DNA from: Ruegeria sp. HKCCSA071
Lineage (GTDB): Bacteria; Pseudomonadota; Alphaproteobacteria; Rhodobacterales; Rhodobacteraceae
Direction of reading: 5' to 3'
DNA length: 64,000 bases
NCBI RefSeq assembly: GCF_017872555.1
Contig: NZ_JAEDOX010000011.1
Location: 1 to 64,000, forward strand
The position numbers were made by a program, and so were the translations under genes. Below are positions 1 through 8,361 of this stretch, piece after piece. Numbering within the stretch: the first letter of the stretch is position 1; every line of letters starts with the position of its first letter. The notes beneath the pieces are model-generated. The model did no database searches and was not told where the DNA came from. It worked only from the letters and a program-made list of their open reading frames with translations.

Positions 1-998
1 AGGAGGCGCTCACCGATCTTTATGTGCGCGGCACGCCAGCCAATACGCTGCGCGCTTATGAGCGCGACCTGCTCTATATCACCGCGTGGAAGGCTGCGCG
101 CTTTGGCACGACTCTGGACTGGCCCGAAAGCGAAGCCACCGCACTGGCCTTTATCCTCGATCATGCGCGCGACCTGACGGGCGCGCCGGTGGACGATCGC
201 GCCCGCCAGACGGTCGAGGCACTGATCGCGCAGGGGTTGCGCAAGTCGTCGGCCTGCCCGGCCCCCTCAACGCTGGACCGGCGCATCGCCTCCTGGCTGG
301 CCTTTCACCGGATGAAGAACCTCGCCTCACCCTTTGACGCCCCGCAGGTCAAACAGGCCCGATCCAAGGCCCGCCGCGCCGCCGCCCGGCCCCCTGCCCC
401 GAAATCCGCCCATCCCATCACCCGCGATGTTCTCGAGCAGCTGCTGGCCACCTGTCGGGGGTCGCGGCGCGATTGCCGCGACCGGGCGATCCTGATGCTG
501 GGTTGGGCTTCTGGTGGTAGACGGCGCTCGGAGATCACCGGGTTGATGCGGGAAGATGTGTCGTTGAAAGAGTTCGAGACCAAGGGCCTGGTGTGGATCT
601 CGCTGCTGGAAACCAAGACCACCCAAAAAGGGGAAACCCCGCGGCTGGTGCTCAAGACCCGCGCCGCGCAGGCGCTGGTGCATTGGATCGAGGTCGGCCA
701 GATCAGAGATGGGCCGCTCTTCCGCCCCATCTCCAAGGCCGACCACGTGCTCAAACGCCGCCTGTCCCCTGATGCGATCTACCAGATTGTTCGGCACCGG
801 TTGAAACTGGCGGGGCTGCCCGAAGGCTTCGCCTCGCCCCACGGGCTACGCTCCGGCTTTCTGACCCAGGCCGCACTGGACGGCGCCCCGATCCAGGCCG
901 CCATGCGCCTGTCCCTGCACCGCTCCATGGCACAGGCGCAGAAATACTACGATGACGTCGATATCGCCGAAAACCCGGCCGCAGACCTGTTGGGGTGA
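1..998 (+). CDS. Tyrosine recombinase / phage-type integrase, 5' truncated by window edge
   Basis: The reading frame is open to the left edge (in-frame codons from base 3), so the start lies outside. The visible part, counted from a GTG at 24, begins inside an N-terminal SAM-like core-binding domain (RGTPANTLRAYERDL) and continues into a complete catalytic domain. Candidate active-site residues are Arg near 167 (GGRRRSE), Lys near 198-202, H273-x-x-R276 (HGLR), H299 and the tyrosine at 308/309 (KYYDD). Such enzymes resolve multimers or integrate mobile DNA. It converges on parB with a parS-like palindrome between them, so a role in plasmid dimer resolution is possible, but this is inference. 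Confidence 0.85.
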   Translation, partial: EALTDLYVRGTPANTLRAYERDLLYITAWKAARFGTTLDWPESEATALAFILDHARDLTGAPVDDRARQTVEALIAQGLRKSSACPAPSTLDRRIASWLAFHRMKNLASPFDAPQVKQARSKARRAAARPPAPKSAHPITRDVLEQLLATCRGSRRDCRDRAILMLGWASGGRRRSEITGLMREDVSLKEFETKGLVWISLLETKTTQKGETPRLVLKTRAAQALVHWIEVGQIRDGPLFRPISKADHVLKRRLSPDAIYQIVRHRLKLAGLPEGFASPHGLRSGFLTQAALDGAPIQAAMRLSLHRSMAQAQKYYDDVDIAENPAADLLG

Positions 999-1009
999 AA
1001 GAAAGGGCG

Positions 1010-1025
1010 GTTTCGCGCGCGAAAC
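1010..1025. promoter_or_regulatory. Probable parS centromere site 1
   Basis: A perfect 16-bp palindrome, GTTTCGCGCGCGAAAC, lies between the integrase stop and the parB stop. An identical copy sits on the other side of parB at 2097-2112. ParB-family proteins bind palindromes of this kind. The assignment rests on symmetry, duplication and position. Confidence 0.7.
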
Positions 1026-1026
1026 A

Positions 1027-2043
1027 TCAGGTGCTGCGTGCGTATAGCCAGGCTTTCAGTTCCATAAGAAATTCTTCAGACATCCCTCGACCGGACAGGA
1101 TGACTTGTGAACCGTTTCGACTCTGTTTCAAGTGAATGTCACCGAATGTCTCTTTCGAGGCCGTCTCGGGAGCGGGCGATTTCGCATCCCTTGATGACAG
1201 GCTGTTTGCCGCGCGGGTCAGAGCCGATATCTCAGTTTCCGATGTCTCGGGCGAGGCCCCTTGCAAAGCTTTGGCGATCAAAGCAGCCGCTTTCGACTCC
1301 TCCTTCAAAACCTTCGCAATAGACAATCCCAACCGCTCGGGGATGGCCGAGGCAAACCGTAGATGATCGTCCAGCGCGTGATAGATCGCGATGAAGGACC
1401 CGATCTTGGATCGTTTGGCCCGGCTGGCCGAGGCAAACAGCCCGCGCAGGGCGGCGGCTTCATCCGGGTAAACCCCCTGCTCTGCCGCGCGCGCCACGAT
1501 CCGGGCGCGCTCATAATAGCTCAGCCCGACGCGGATCTCGTTTTCCTCGACCATGGCCACGTAAGCGTCAGATGCGCTCTGTGGTTGCCTGAGAAAGGCA
1601 CGCACGGTTGCAAAGCGCGCCTCGCCCGTGTTCTGCGCCAAGGCCCGCAGCGCTGTCATCCGACGCCAGCCAGAGATCAGCCCATAACGCCCTTCTGGCA
1701 GCTCCACGACCTCAATCGGGGTTTGCTGACCGCGCGCTTTCAGGCTTTCCTTCAACGCCTCCATATCCGCGTCATCAGCCGCCAGCCGGTCGCGTACCAG
1801 ATAGGTTTCCTCGATTGAATCCAGCGGCAGGTCCTGCACCAACCGCCCCTCGGCACGGGCCGCACGCAATTCTCCGGACAGCTCCTCCAGTGCCGCCTGA
1901 GCCGCCGTGGCTCCGGCCACCTGTGCAACCGGAGGCGCAGCGCGGGGCGTATCCGCAGGGAACATGGGGTTCAACCCGAGACCAGGGCGGGCGTCTTCCA
2001 GATAATCCGGCCGGGCAGGGGTCAACCGTTTGCGTTTTGCCAT
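1027..2043 (-). CDS. parB: ParB/RepB-family plasmid partition protein
   Basis: DNA-binding centromere protein that should bind the flanking palindromes and work with ParA to segregate the replicon. About 338 aa. The ParB nuclease-like domain is visible at residues ~75-170 (SIEETYLVRDRL, then GLISGWRRMTALRAL), followed by a helix-turn-helix region and a C-terminal dimerisation region. I start it at the ATG at 2043 because GGAG lies 7 nt upstream; a GTG sits one codon earlier. It follows parA with about 73 bp between them, probably as one operon, and a parS-like site lies in that gap where ParB could autoregulate. Confidence 0.9.
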   Translation of the reverse strand: MAKRKRLTPARPDYLEDARPGLGLNPMFPADTPRAAPPVAQVAGATAAQAALEELSGELRAARAEGRLVQDLPLDSIEETYLVRDRLAADDADMEALKESLKARGQQTPIEVVELPEGRYGLISGWRRMTALRALAQNTGEARFATVRAFLRQPQSASDAYVAMVEENEIRVGLSYYERARIVARAAEQGVYPDEAAALRGLFASASRAKRSKIGSFIAIYHALDDHLRFASAIPERLGLSIAKVLKEESKAAALIAKALQGASPETSETEISALTRAANSLSSRDAKSPAPETASKETFGDIHLKQSRNGSQVILSGRGMSEEFLMELKAWLYARST

Positions 2044-2096
2044 CACTTTCTCCTTTTCCAGCGCGGATCAGACCCTGTTTCGGGCGCCACTGATGT

Positions 2097-2112
2097 GTTT
2101 CGCGCGCGAAAC
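2097..2112. promoter_or_regulatory. Probable parS centromere site 2
   Basis: Second exact copy of the 16-bp palindrome in the parA-parB gap; here symmetry extends to 18 bp (TGTTTCGCGCGCGAAACA, 2096-2113). A degenerate half site, TGTTTCGGGCGC, starts at 2076, exactly 20 bp before the matching half of the full site. It lies just upstream of parB, where it could serve both partition and operon control. Confidence 0.7.
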
Positions 2113-2116
2113 ATGA

Positions 2117-3547
2117 TCACCTTAGCGCCAGTTCCGGCGTCCCCGCCGCTTCGGCCTGCTGCGCCAGTTCCTCACCTCGCCAAACGCCGATCAGCAGCTT
2201 CTTGAACGAGGCATAGGTGGCATCGAAGGTTTCCCGCCCGCGCACATAAGTCTCGCGGTTGAAATCGCGGTAATCGGCCTCGTAGATACCGTTGACCTGT
2301 TCCCCCGCCTGCCCGATCAGCGCCGTGTAGCCCTGCCAGTGCGGCGACAGGGTCCGGCCCAGATAGGCCTGCATCAGCCCGGCCAGTTCCGCCTGCTGGC
2401 TGCCGTCATAGCGGGTGATGATCGTGCGCACCGCATCCCACTGAAACGCCATCTCGGGCCGCCCCAGGGCACGGGCAGCCATGTTCTCTCCGTCTTCGAT
2501 GGACTGGAAGGTGGAATGCAGCATGTCAAAGAACCGGCCAGTGGAATCAAACTCCAGGAACGAGGCCCCCATGGGCACCAGAAGGATATCCGAGGCGGCC
2601 AGCCCATTGATCGTCAGATAGCCAAGGGCAGGGGGGGTATCGATGAAAATGATGTCATAGTCGTCCAGCACCCCATCTTCGTCCAGCGTATCTGTCAGCG
2701 CATCCCACAGCTTCCAGCTGCGGCCCTGCATCCGCCAGACGGGAATCTGGAATTCCGCCCAGTAGAGGTTCAGCTGCGCGCCAATCAGGTCGATATTCGG
2801 CCAATGGGTGGTCTGGATCAGATCGCTGCTGCGGGTCTTCAGCGCCTCGGACAGGGTGTCGTCGATCGGATGCGGTGCCTCACCCCGGTCAAGACGCCCC
2901 TGATTGTCGCGGCGCAGATGGGTGGCGTAATGACGGGCGAGTAAGGGGAACACCGTCTGCCATTCATCGCTCACCTTGCCGCCAAAGATCGACGTCATCG
3001 AACCCTGGCTGTCCAGGTCGATGACCAGCACCTTGTAACCGTCCAGAGCCGCCGACATGGCCAGATGCGCGCAGGTCGAGGTTTTGCCAACACCGCCCTT
3101 GAAATTGGCCACGGACACGATCTTTGCGGGCAGACCCTCGGGTCGGTAGGGACGGTATTCTTTTGCCTTGGATCCTTCCGAGGCGAAATGCGCCCGCAGC
3201 CGCAGAACCTCATCCAGCGAGAACCACTTGGCACCGCCTTCGGTTTCGGACTGTCCCTGCGGCAGATCCGGGTTGCCCTTCAGGACCCGGCGAAAATGAG
3301 CAGGCGCGACAGGGATCAGATATTTGGTGATTTCCCAGGTTGAAAACAGGCGCAGCTTTTTCTGACCGTTTTCTTCCAGCCCCCGGTTCGCCAGGTCGCT
3401 ACGCCCCCGCGCACATGCATCCGCGATTTGCGAGAACTCATGTGTTCCGGTTGGATCGCCCAGTTCAGCATAGGCCAGATCCGGGTCGATATTGAAATAC
3501 GGGGGAAGCCCGTCGGACGTTGCTGCGCGCATTGAAATACTGCCCAT
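2117..3547 (-). CDS. parA: ParA-family partition ATPase
   Basis: Walker-type ATPase that positions the replicon together with ParB. 476 aa, a large ParA with an N-terminal extension. Residues ~68-120 look like a MerR-like winged-helix DNA-binding part (STWEITKYLIPVAP...WFSLDEVLRL), typical of autoregulatory plasmid ParAs. The deviant Walker A is KGGVGKT at 150-156 and Walker B is near 'IIFIDTPPALGY'. It is transcribed away from the AT-rich origin and leads into parB. The ATG at 3547 has no clear ribosome-binding site; an internal ATG five codons in (MRAATSDG) is an alternative. Confidence 0.92.
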   Translation of the reverse strand: MGSISMRAATSDGLPPYFNIDPDLAYAELGDPTGTHEFSQIADACARGRSDLANRGLEENGQKKLRLFSTWEITKYLIPVAPAHFRRVLKGNPDLPQGQSETEGGAKWFSLDEVLRLRAHFASEGSKAKEYRPYRPEGLPAKIVSVANFKGGVGKTSTCAHLAMSAALDGYKVLVIDLDSQGSMTSIFGGKVSDEWQTVFPLLARHYATHLRRDNQGRLDRGEAPHPIDDTLSEALKTRSSDLIQTTHWPNIDLIGAQLNLYWAEFQIPVWRMQGRSWKLWDALTDTLDEDGVLDDYDIIFIDTPPALGYLTINGLAASDILLVPMGASFLEFDSTGRFFDMLHSTFQSIEDGENMAARALGRPEMAFQWDAVRTIITRYDGSQQAELAGLMQAYLGRTLSPHWQGYTALIGQAGEQVNGIYEADYRDFNRETYVRGRETFDATYASFKKLLIGVWRGEELAQQAEAAGTPELALR

Positions 3548-3778
3548 GTGCTATGTTTTCGCCAATATACCACAAAAGTAAGCATGTGAAAGTATTATGA
3601 GCACAAAACTGAATTTTCTAAGTAAAATTAAGGGGTAGAAAGCCTTCGAGACGCTGCTTTTGAGCATATAGCAAAAAAATGTTCAGTTAGAATCCTGTTA
3701 TTTTTTAGTTACAGCTGAATTCGAGTTCTATTAAGTATAAGAAAAAAAAGAGGTTTTTGTATTTCTTGCAGATCATAC

Positions 3779-3840
3779 TGAATCTGATCCCACGATAGGG
3801 TGACTCTGATCCCACGTTGAAGTGACTCTGAACCCACGTT
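3779..3840 (+). repeat. Three tandem iterons, 22-bp period
   Basis: Direct repeats start at 3779, 3801 and 3823. The core is TGACTCTGATCCCACG, with single changes in copy 1 (TGAATC) and copy 3 (GAACCC). The exact one-period spacing puts all three on the same DNA face every two helical turns, as expected for initiator-binding iterons. Confidence 0.85.
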
Positions 3841-3859
3841 CCGGCGGCTTTACGCCTCC

Positions 3860-3868
3860 TGTGGATAA
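3860..3868 (-). promoter_or_regulatory. DnaA box
   Basis: TGTGGATAA on the plus strand is the exact complement of the consensus DnaA box TTATCCACA. It lies 20 bp after the last iteron and 64 bp before the chosen initiator start, which fits DnaA recruitment at the origin. Confidence 0.75.
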
Positions 3869-3932
3869 CTCTACGGTAAGCGTCAATAAAACCACGAACA
3901 AAGATTCGGGCAGGACATATGGGCAGGGCAGT

Positions 3933-4940
3933 ATGAGCGGGTCAGGGGCGTTGTTGCCTGACCGGCACCCAACGGGCGATTTTTTTGTATGCGATATCTT
4001 CGATGCGCTGCCCAAGACAGATATGGGTTCGATGGAGCATCCTATGTTTTCGCTCTCGACCCGGCCGGACCGGCGGATCCTCAATTACGAGCATAACGGG
4101 GTCGAGATCACGGTGACGCCTTCGGTGCGCGGTCTGGCGACGATCCACGACAAGGACATCCTGATCTTTTGCATCAGCCAGTTGATGGCGGCGATCAATG
4201 CGGGCCGGACGGTCAGCCGGGTGTTGCATCTGAAGGCGCATGATCTGCTGGTGGCCACCAACCGCGAAACCAGCGGCGATGGATACAAACGCCTGCGCGA
4301 AGCGTTCGAGCGGCTGGCCGGCACAAGGATCACCACCAACATTGTGACGGGTGAAAAGGAAACCACCACCGGCTTTGGCCTGATCGAAAGCTGGGAAATC
4401 GTCCGCCACACAAGGGCGGGCCGGATGGTCAGCGTCAGCGTGAAACTGTCGGACTGGCTGTTTCGGGCGGTGCTGGCGAAATCGGTCCTGACCCTCAGCC
4501 GCGATTACTTCCGCCTGCGCAAACCGCTCGAGCGGCGGATCTATGAGTTGGCGCGCAAACATTGCGGCCGTCAGCCTGAATGGCGGATCTCGGTCGAGGT
4601 GCTGTTGAAGAAATCGGGCTCGGCCTCGCCCCGGCGGGTGTTCCGCAAAATGATCCGCGACATGATCGCAGCCGATCATCTGCCCGACTACGAGATGATC
4701 GAAGAGCCGGGCGACCTGATCCGCTTTTCGCGCCGTGGCCAGGTGGTCGAGGGACCGGACAAGCCGATCCTGCCGTCACAGGCGCTGGAGGAAGCCCGGG
4801 CAATGGCACCGGGCCGCGATGTCTATGCGCTGGAAGCGGACTGGCTGGCCTATTGGGCCGCGTCCGGTCGCCCGCAGATCAGAAACCCGCAGCGGGCGTT
4901 TCTGGGCTATGTGGCCAAGAGGGTCGCCGGGCGGGATTAG
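3933..4940 (+). CDS. repA: Plasmid replication initiator, RPA family (RepA-type)
   Basis: Initiator that should bind the iterons and open the origin. Resembles the RPA (replication initiator protein A) family: LLPDRHPTGDFFVCDIFDA near the N-terminus, then a central block (MEHPMFSLSTRPD, YKRLREAFERLAGTRI) and basic winged-helix-like segments (RDYFRLRKPLERRIYELARKH cut short here). The longest frame opens at a GTG at 3822, but that start lies inside the third iteron; I prefer the ATG at 3933, giving 335 aa beginning MSGSGALLPDRHP, preceded by a GGGCAGGGCA purine-rich stretch. No repC is present, so this is not a repABC replicon. Sub-type within the roseobacter scheme is inference. Confidence 0.85.
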   Translation: MSGSGALLPDRHPTGDFFVCDIFDALPKTDMGSMEHPMFSLSTRPDRRILNYEHNGVEITVTPSVRGLATIHDKDILIFCISQLMAAINAGRTVSRVLHLKAHDLLVATNRETSGDGYKRLREAFERLAGTRITTNIVTGEKETTTGFGLIESWEIVRHTRAGRMVSVSVKLSDWLFRAVLAKSVLTLSRDYFRLRKPLERRIYELARKHCGRQPEWRISVEVLLKKSGSASPRRVFRKMIRDMIAADHLPDYEMIEEPGDLIRFSRRGQVVEGPDKPILPSQALEEARAMAPGRDVYALEADWLAYWAASGRPQIRNPQRAFLGYVAKRVAGRD

Positions 4941-4943
4941 CGC

Positions 4944-5147
4944 TTAGCTGGAATAGGCGGGGTTTTGTTTCTGCACGCGTGTCTTCACGGCTTTGACAGC
5001 ACCGATGACGATGAGAGCGGCAATGATGACCAGCCAGCCGAAGAGGACATAGCTGCCAAGAGCCATCAGGATGGACGCACCGGAGAACAAAGCAATCCCG
5101 GCGGCGCACAAGCCGACAAGAATGGCTATTCCGATAACTCCGATCAT
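4944..5147 (-). CDS. Small two-helix membrane protein, unknown function
   Basis: 67 aa, almost entirely two hydrophobic helices (residues ~3-25 and ~30-52) with a short basic tail (KAVKTRVQKQN). The ATG at 5147 is preceded by GGAGGA 10 nt upstream; a TTG three codons earlier is too close to that site. It converges with the initiator gene with only 3 bp between stops. No function is recognised; the strong ribosome-binding site and good coding composition make it likely real. Confidence 0.6.
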   Translation of the reverse strand: MIGVIGIAILVGLCAAGIALFSGASILMALGSYVLFGWLVIIAALIVIGAVKAVKTRVQKQNPAYSS

Positions 5148-5527
5148 GTTCTCCAAGTCCTCCGGCTATGGTCTTGGTCTGGCCAGCCCTCAAGTGGTTG
5201 CAGTTCAGCCATTGGGCAGATGCCCATAATGATTTCGCGGTGAAATCATGGCAAAACTTTGAACTACAGAGGGTTAAAATTTGGTTATTTTTACCGGGAG
5301 GAGCTTTGCTCCACTACTCGTGCCACACTGCTTTATAATTTATTGAGACATAGGAATGTCTGAGTGGATAGTTTCTCAAAACTTTTGTGACAGCAACATG
5401 GAACGCCCGCATCCCTGAAAATGTGCAAAGGTTCGCCTATGGCACCGCTCTGTCGATCCGCGGTTGATTGGATGGAATGCCAGATGAGCGTGCGTTTCGG
5501 CCGCCGAATGGCAGGGGGCTGAAGGGG
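5148..5527. other. Intergenic region with three inverted repeats
   Basis: No gene is convincing here. It holds two adjacent hairpin-forming repeats at 5213-5226 (TGGGC/GCCCA) and 5229-5249 (ATGATTTC/GAAATCAT) and a third at 5346-5361 (AGACAT/ATGTCT). It separates the replication module from the glycan genes and contains the promoter of the small membrane protein. Confidence 0.5.
5213..5249. repeat. Two adjacent inverted repeats
   Basis: Arms of 5 bp (5213-5217/5222-5226, 4-nt loop) are followed after 2 bp by perfect arms of 8 bp (5229-5236/5242-5249, 5-nt loop). Neither is followed by a T run, so these look more like protein-binding dyads than terminators. Confidence 0.5.
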
Positions 5528-6898
5528 TCACATCTTGACCAGACGCCCGTCCGTCACCCTGATCCCCGCTTTTTCAAAAACATTGCGCGTATCAAAAACC
5601 AGTGCCGCCTCGCGCGCGACCAGACCGTAATCCGGGGCGCTGTGATCGGAGATTACGGCCACCGCCGCATAGCGTTTCAGGTTTTCTGCGGTTAGCGGCT
5701 GGGATGTGCGACCCGCAAGCTGCGGATATTCGCCGCCTTCGGGCAGGCGGGGGAAATATGGGTCGTGATAGTCCACTTCGGCCCCCAGCTTCTCGAGCTC
5801 GTCCAGCAACACCAGCGCCGGGCTGCGGCGGGTATCCTCGACATCGCGCTTATAGGCGATGCCCATCAGCAGGATGCGCTGTCCGGTCAGGGGTTGCCCG
5901 GTCTCGGCGATGGCCGAGCCGTTACGCGCCGCCAGTTCGGCCGCCATCCGTGCCGCCAGCATGGATGGCACGGCGTCGTTGCTGGAGCGCGCCAGATTGA
6001 TGATCGGCGTATCAGATCCTGCATCCGCAGCACGCCAGGCCAGATAGGCCGGAGACACCGGGATGCAGGCCCCACCAATTCCGGGACCGGGATAGAAGGG
6101 CATGAAGCCAAACGGTTTGGTGGCCGCGGCCTCAATCACTTCCCAGACATCCACGTCCATTGCTTCAAGCGCGGTCTTCAACTCGTTGACCAGCGCGATA
6201 TTGACGGTGCGAAAGCTGTTTTCTACCAGCTTCACCGCTTCGGCTGTGGCGGCCGAGCTGACCGGAACGGCGCTGGTGACGATAGCGCGGTAGAAATCCT
6301 CGACCAGTTGCCGCGACAGCGGATCGTCGGCACCCACCACCTTCGGGATGCTGTGCGTGTCGAACTTGTCATTGCCGGGGTCTTCGCGCTCGGGCGAAAA
6401 CGCCAGGAAGAAATCACTGCCCGCGCGCAGACCGCCCGCCTCAAGGATCGGCTGAACCAGTGTGGTCGTGGCGCCGGGCCAGACGCTGCTTTCCAGCACC
6501 ACCATCTGACCGGGGCGCAGAATCTGCGCGATGGTTTCGGCGGCGGCGGCGACAAAGCGCATGTCCGGGTCTTGTGCATCGGTCAGCGGGGTCGGCACGC
6601 AGATCAGGATGATATCGGCCTCGGCCAGTGCCGCGGCGTCCTGCGTTGCGCGGAACCTGCCGCTGTCTACCGCTTGTGCGATCCGGTCTGACGCCAGATA
6701 CGATATGACCTGATCGCCCTGATTGATCCGTGCTACCCGGTCAGGGTTGAGATCAACGCCGGTGGTATCGAACCCCTCATCATAGGCAGTCAGCGCCAGT
6801 GGCAGCCCGACATAGCCCAGCCCAACCACAGCAACCCGCGCATCGCGCGCCGCGATAAGCTGCTTGAGGGAAAGATGGTGCGAGGTTTCGTAGTTCAT
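5528..6898 (-). CDS. Nucleotide-sugar dehydrogenase (UDP-glucose/UDP-HexNAc 6-dehydrogenase family)
   Basis: Cytosolic enzyme oxidising C6 of a UDP-hexose or UDP-N-acetylhexosamine to the uronic acid with NAD+. 456 aa, normal for the family. The N-terminal NAD motif is VVGLGYVGLPLA (residues 24-35); the catalytic cysteine is C278 in GPGIGGACIPVSP, where many relatives have GGHC. The GG(A/H)CIPV pattern and a VESSVWPGAT segment fit the WbpA/TviB/WecC side of the family more than plain UDP-glucose dehydrogenase. Start ATG at 6898 has AGGA about 7 nt upstream. It should supply a uronic-acid donor to the nearby glycosyltransferases; exact substrate is not determinable here. Confidence 0.9.
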   Translation of the reverse strand: MNYETSHHLSLKQLIAARDARVAVVGLGYVGLPLALTAYDEGFDTTGVDLNPDRVARINQGDQVISYLASDRIAQAVDSGRFRATQDAAALAEADIILICVPTPLTDAQDPDMRFVAAAAETIAQILRPGQMVVLESSVWPGATTTLVQPILEAGGLRAGSDFFLAFSPEREDPGNDKFDTHSIPKVVGADDPLSRQLVEDFYRAIVTSAVPVSSAATAEAVKLVENSFRTVNIALVNELKTALEAMDVDVWEVIEAAATKPFGFMPFYPGPGIGGACIPVSPAYLAWRAADAGSDTPIINLARSSNDAVPSMLAARMAAELAARNGSAIAETGQPLTGQRILLMGIAYKRDVEDTRRSPALVLLDELEKLGAEVDYHDPYFPRLPEGGEYPQLAGRTSQPLTAENLKRYAAVAVISDHSAPDYGLVAREAALVFDTRNVFEKAGIRVTDGRLVKM

Positions 6899-7119
6899 AA
6901 TCTATCCTGATCGTACAAAGTCAGACTGAAATCAATGTGCGGTTTGGCCGTCGGAAATTCAGGCTCTTTCCACGGATAGGGCGGAACGGGGGCGAATCCA
7001 ATATATTTGTCGGCCCGGTCCGAGACTGCAGTACCGTGTTTCCCAAAACGCCTCAATCTTTGGCCATTTGTGGTATTGTTGAGGGTATTTTTGATATGTC
7101 CAAGTCAGGATAATTTTTG

Positions 7120-8295
7120 TCATTTAGGGCGTAATGCTTGCCGAAACGACGCCTCGGCCAGTTCCGCGCCCTTGTCCCAGCTGAACTGGGTGGCTTGCGC
7201 CAGCGCCTTTTGCGAAAGGTCGGTCCGCAGGCCCGGTTCAGTCAGCAGCCGGACGGTCTGATTTGCCAGTGCCTGGCTGGACAGGGGGTCGAAATACAGC
7301 CCGCCATCGCCCACCACCTCGGGCAGGCTGCCGCAATCCGAGGATAAAACGGGGGTACCGCAGGACATCGCCTCAAGCGCCGGCAGACCAAACCCCTCCC
7401 AGAGCGAGGGGAAGACCAGCGCATCGGCTGTGTTGAGAAGCAATGCAAGCTGCTCGTCGTCGATCTCACCGGTGAAGATGATGCTCTCGGACCGCGCCGC
7501 ATCGGCAGCAGCGCTGGCCTTGAGGTCTTCGACATTGTCCCAGAACCGCGCGCCGGTGGTGCGCCCGACAATGGCCAGGCGTGCATTTGGCACACGCGCC
7601 AGGATTTCAGGCATCGCCTCGATCAGGCGCAGCACATTCTTGTGCCGGTTGAAGCCGCCCACATAGACCAGCAAGGGCGCGTCGGGCGGGATATCGTATG
7701 TCTGACGCGTCTGCGCCAGAAGCTGTGCGTCGTGGATTTGCCGAAAGACCGGCTCAGCCCCTTCGGTGATAATGTCGGTGCGATCTGCGGGGATGCGCAG
7801 AATACGTTCCAGATCATTGGCGGACGCCTGCGAGATTGTCATGATCCGCGTTGCCTGTTTCTTGGCCAGCCAGCATTTCACCTGCCACAGGCGGAAGTTC
7901 AGTTTCTTGGGGAAGATGAGATCGGGAAACCGTTCAGGAATGGTGTCATGAAAACACACGACCGAGGGCCGTCGGATCAGTTGCGGAAAATAGGAGTAGA
8001 CCGCCGGATAGAAGAACAGATCGCATTCCATCCGCTGTGCGGATCGGGCCATGGTGATCAGATCGGCCCCGCCGCGCGCCGAGGCCCCGGAGGAGGCCTC
8101 TGACATCGACTTGTCCGACCCGGCAATCCGGATATCGACACCTTCGGGTACAGGCCGCGTCGGTTCCTGATCGAACAGCAACGTATAGCGAAAGCCCGAT
8201 TTCCGGGCCGCCAGGGCAGGGATCAGATTGCGGGTGAAACGTCCAAAGCCACGTTCATTTTCCCAGGAACTGGCGTCTACACCAATATGCAGCAT
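7120..8295 (-). CDS. Glycosyltransferase family 4
   Basis: Retaining GT-B glycosyltransferase, 391 aa, likely cytosolic or peripheral at the inner membrane. The N-terminus opens with HIGVDASSWENERGFGRFTRN; the C-terminal donor domain has GGFNRHKNVLRLIEA and the E-x7-E-type motif in SLWEGFGLPALEAMSCG, followed by SDCGSLPEVVGDGG. The start at 8295 has AAGG seven nt upstream. It is followed by the dehydrogenase gene downstream on the same strand after ~220 bp and preceded by an SDR gene, 66 bp away. Sugar specificity unknown. Confidence 0.9.
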   Translation of the reverse strand: MLHIGVDASSWENERGFGRFTRNLIPALAARKSGFRYTLLFDQEPTRPVPEGVDIRIAGSDKSMSEASSGASARGGADLITMARSAQRMECDLFFYPAVYSYFPQLIRRPSVVCFHDTIPERFPDLIFPKKLNFRLWQVKCWLAKKQATRIMTISQASANDLERILRIPADRTDIITEGAEPVFRQIHDAQLLAQTRQTYDIPPDAPLLVYVGGFNRHKNVLRLIEAMPEILARVPNARLAIVGRTTGARFWDNVEDLKASAAADAARSESIIFTGEIDDEQLALLLNTADALVFPSLWEGFGLPALEAMSCGTPVLSSDCGSLPEVVGDGGLYFDPLSSQALANQTVRLLTEPGLRTDLSQKALAQATQFSWDKGAELAEASFRQALRPK

Positions 8296-8361
8296 GTTTT
8301 TGCCTTGATAGCGACCCCGAAATCCGGGCCATGCGGTTGCGTTTTAAATAATGGCATGGCG

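Larger units (their letters stand above)
3548..3932. other. Probable origin of replication (oriV)
   Basis: This gap between divergent parA and the initiator gene holds, in order, an AT-rich block with A and T runs (about 3590-3770), three 22-bp direct repeats (3779-3840) and a consensus DnaA box (3860-3868). AT-rich unwinding region, iterons and DnaA box next to the initiator gene are the standard parts of an iteron-controlled origin. Promoters for parA and the initiator must also lie here. Confidence 0.8.

Noticed and set aside
3822..3932. Longer start of the replication initiator at the GTG at 3822
   Set aside because: That start lies in the third iteron and would place the DnaA box inside coding sequence; the residues before 3933 do not look like the family.
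1..5000. repABC-type replicon
   Set aside because: ParA and ParB are present, but no repC follows parB; the initiator is a separate RPA-family gene in opposite orientation.
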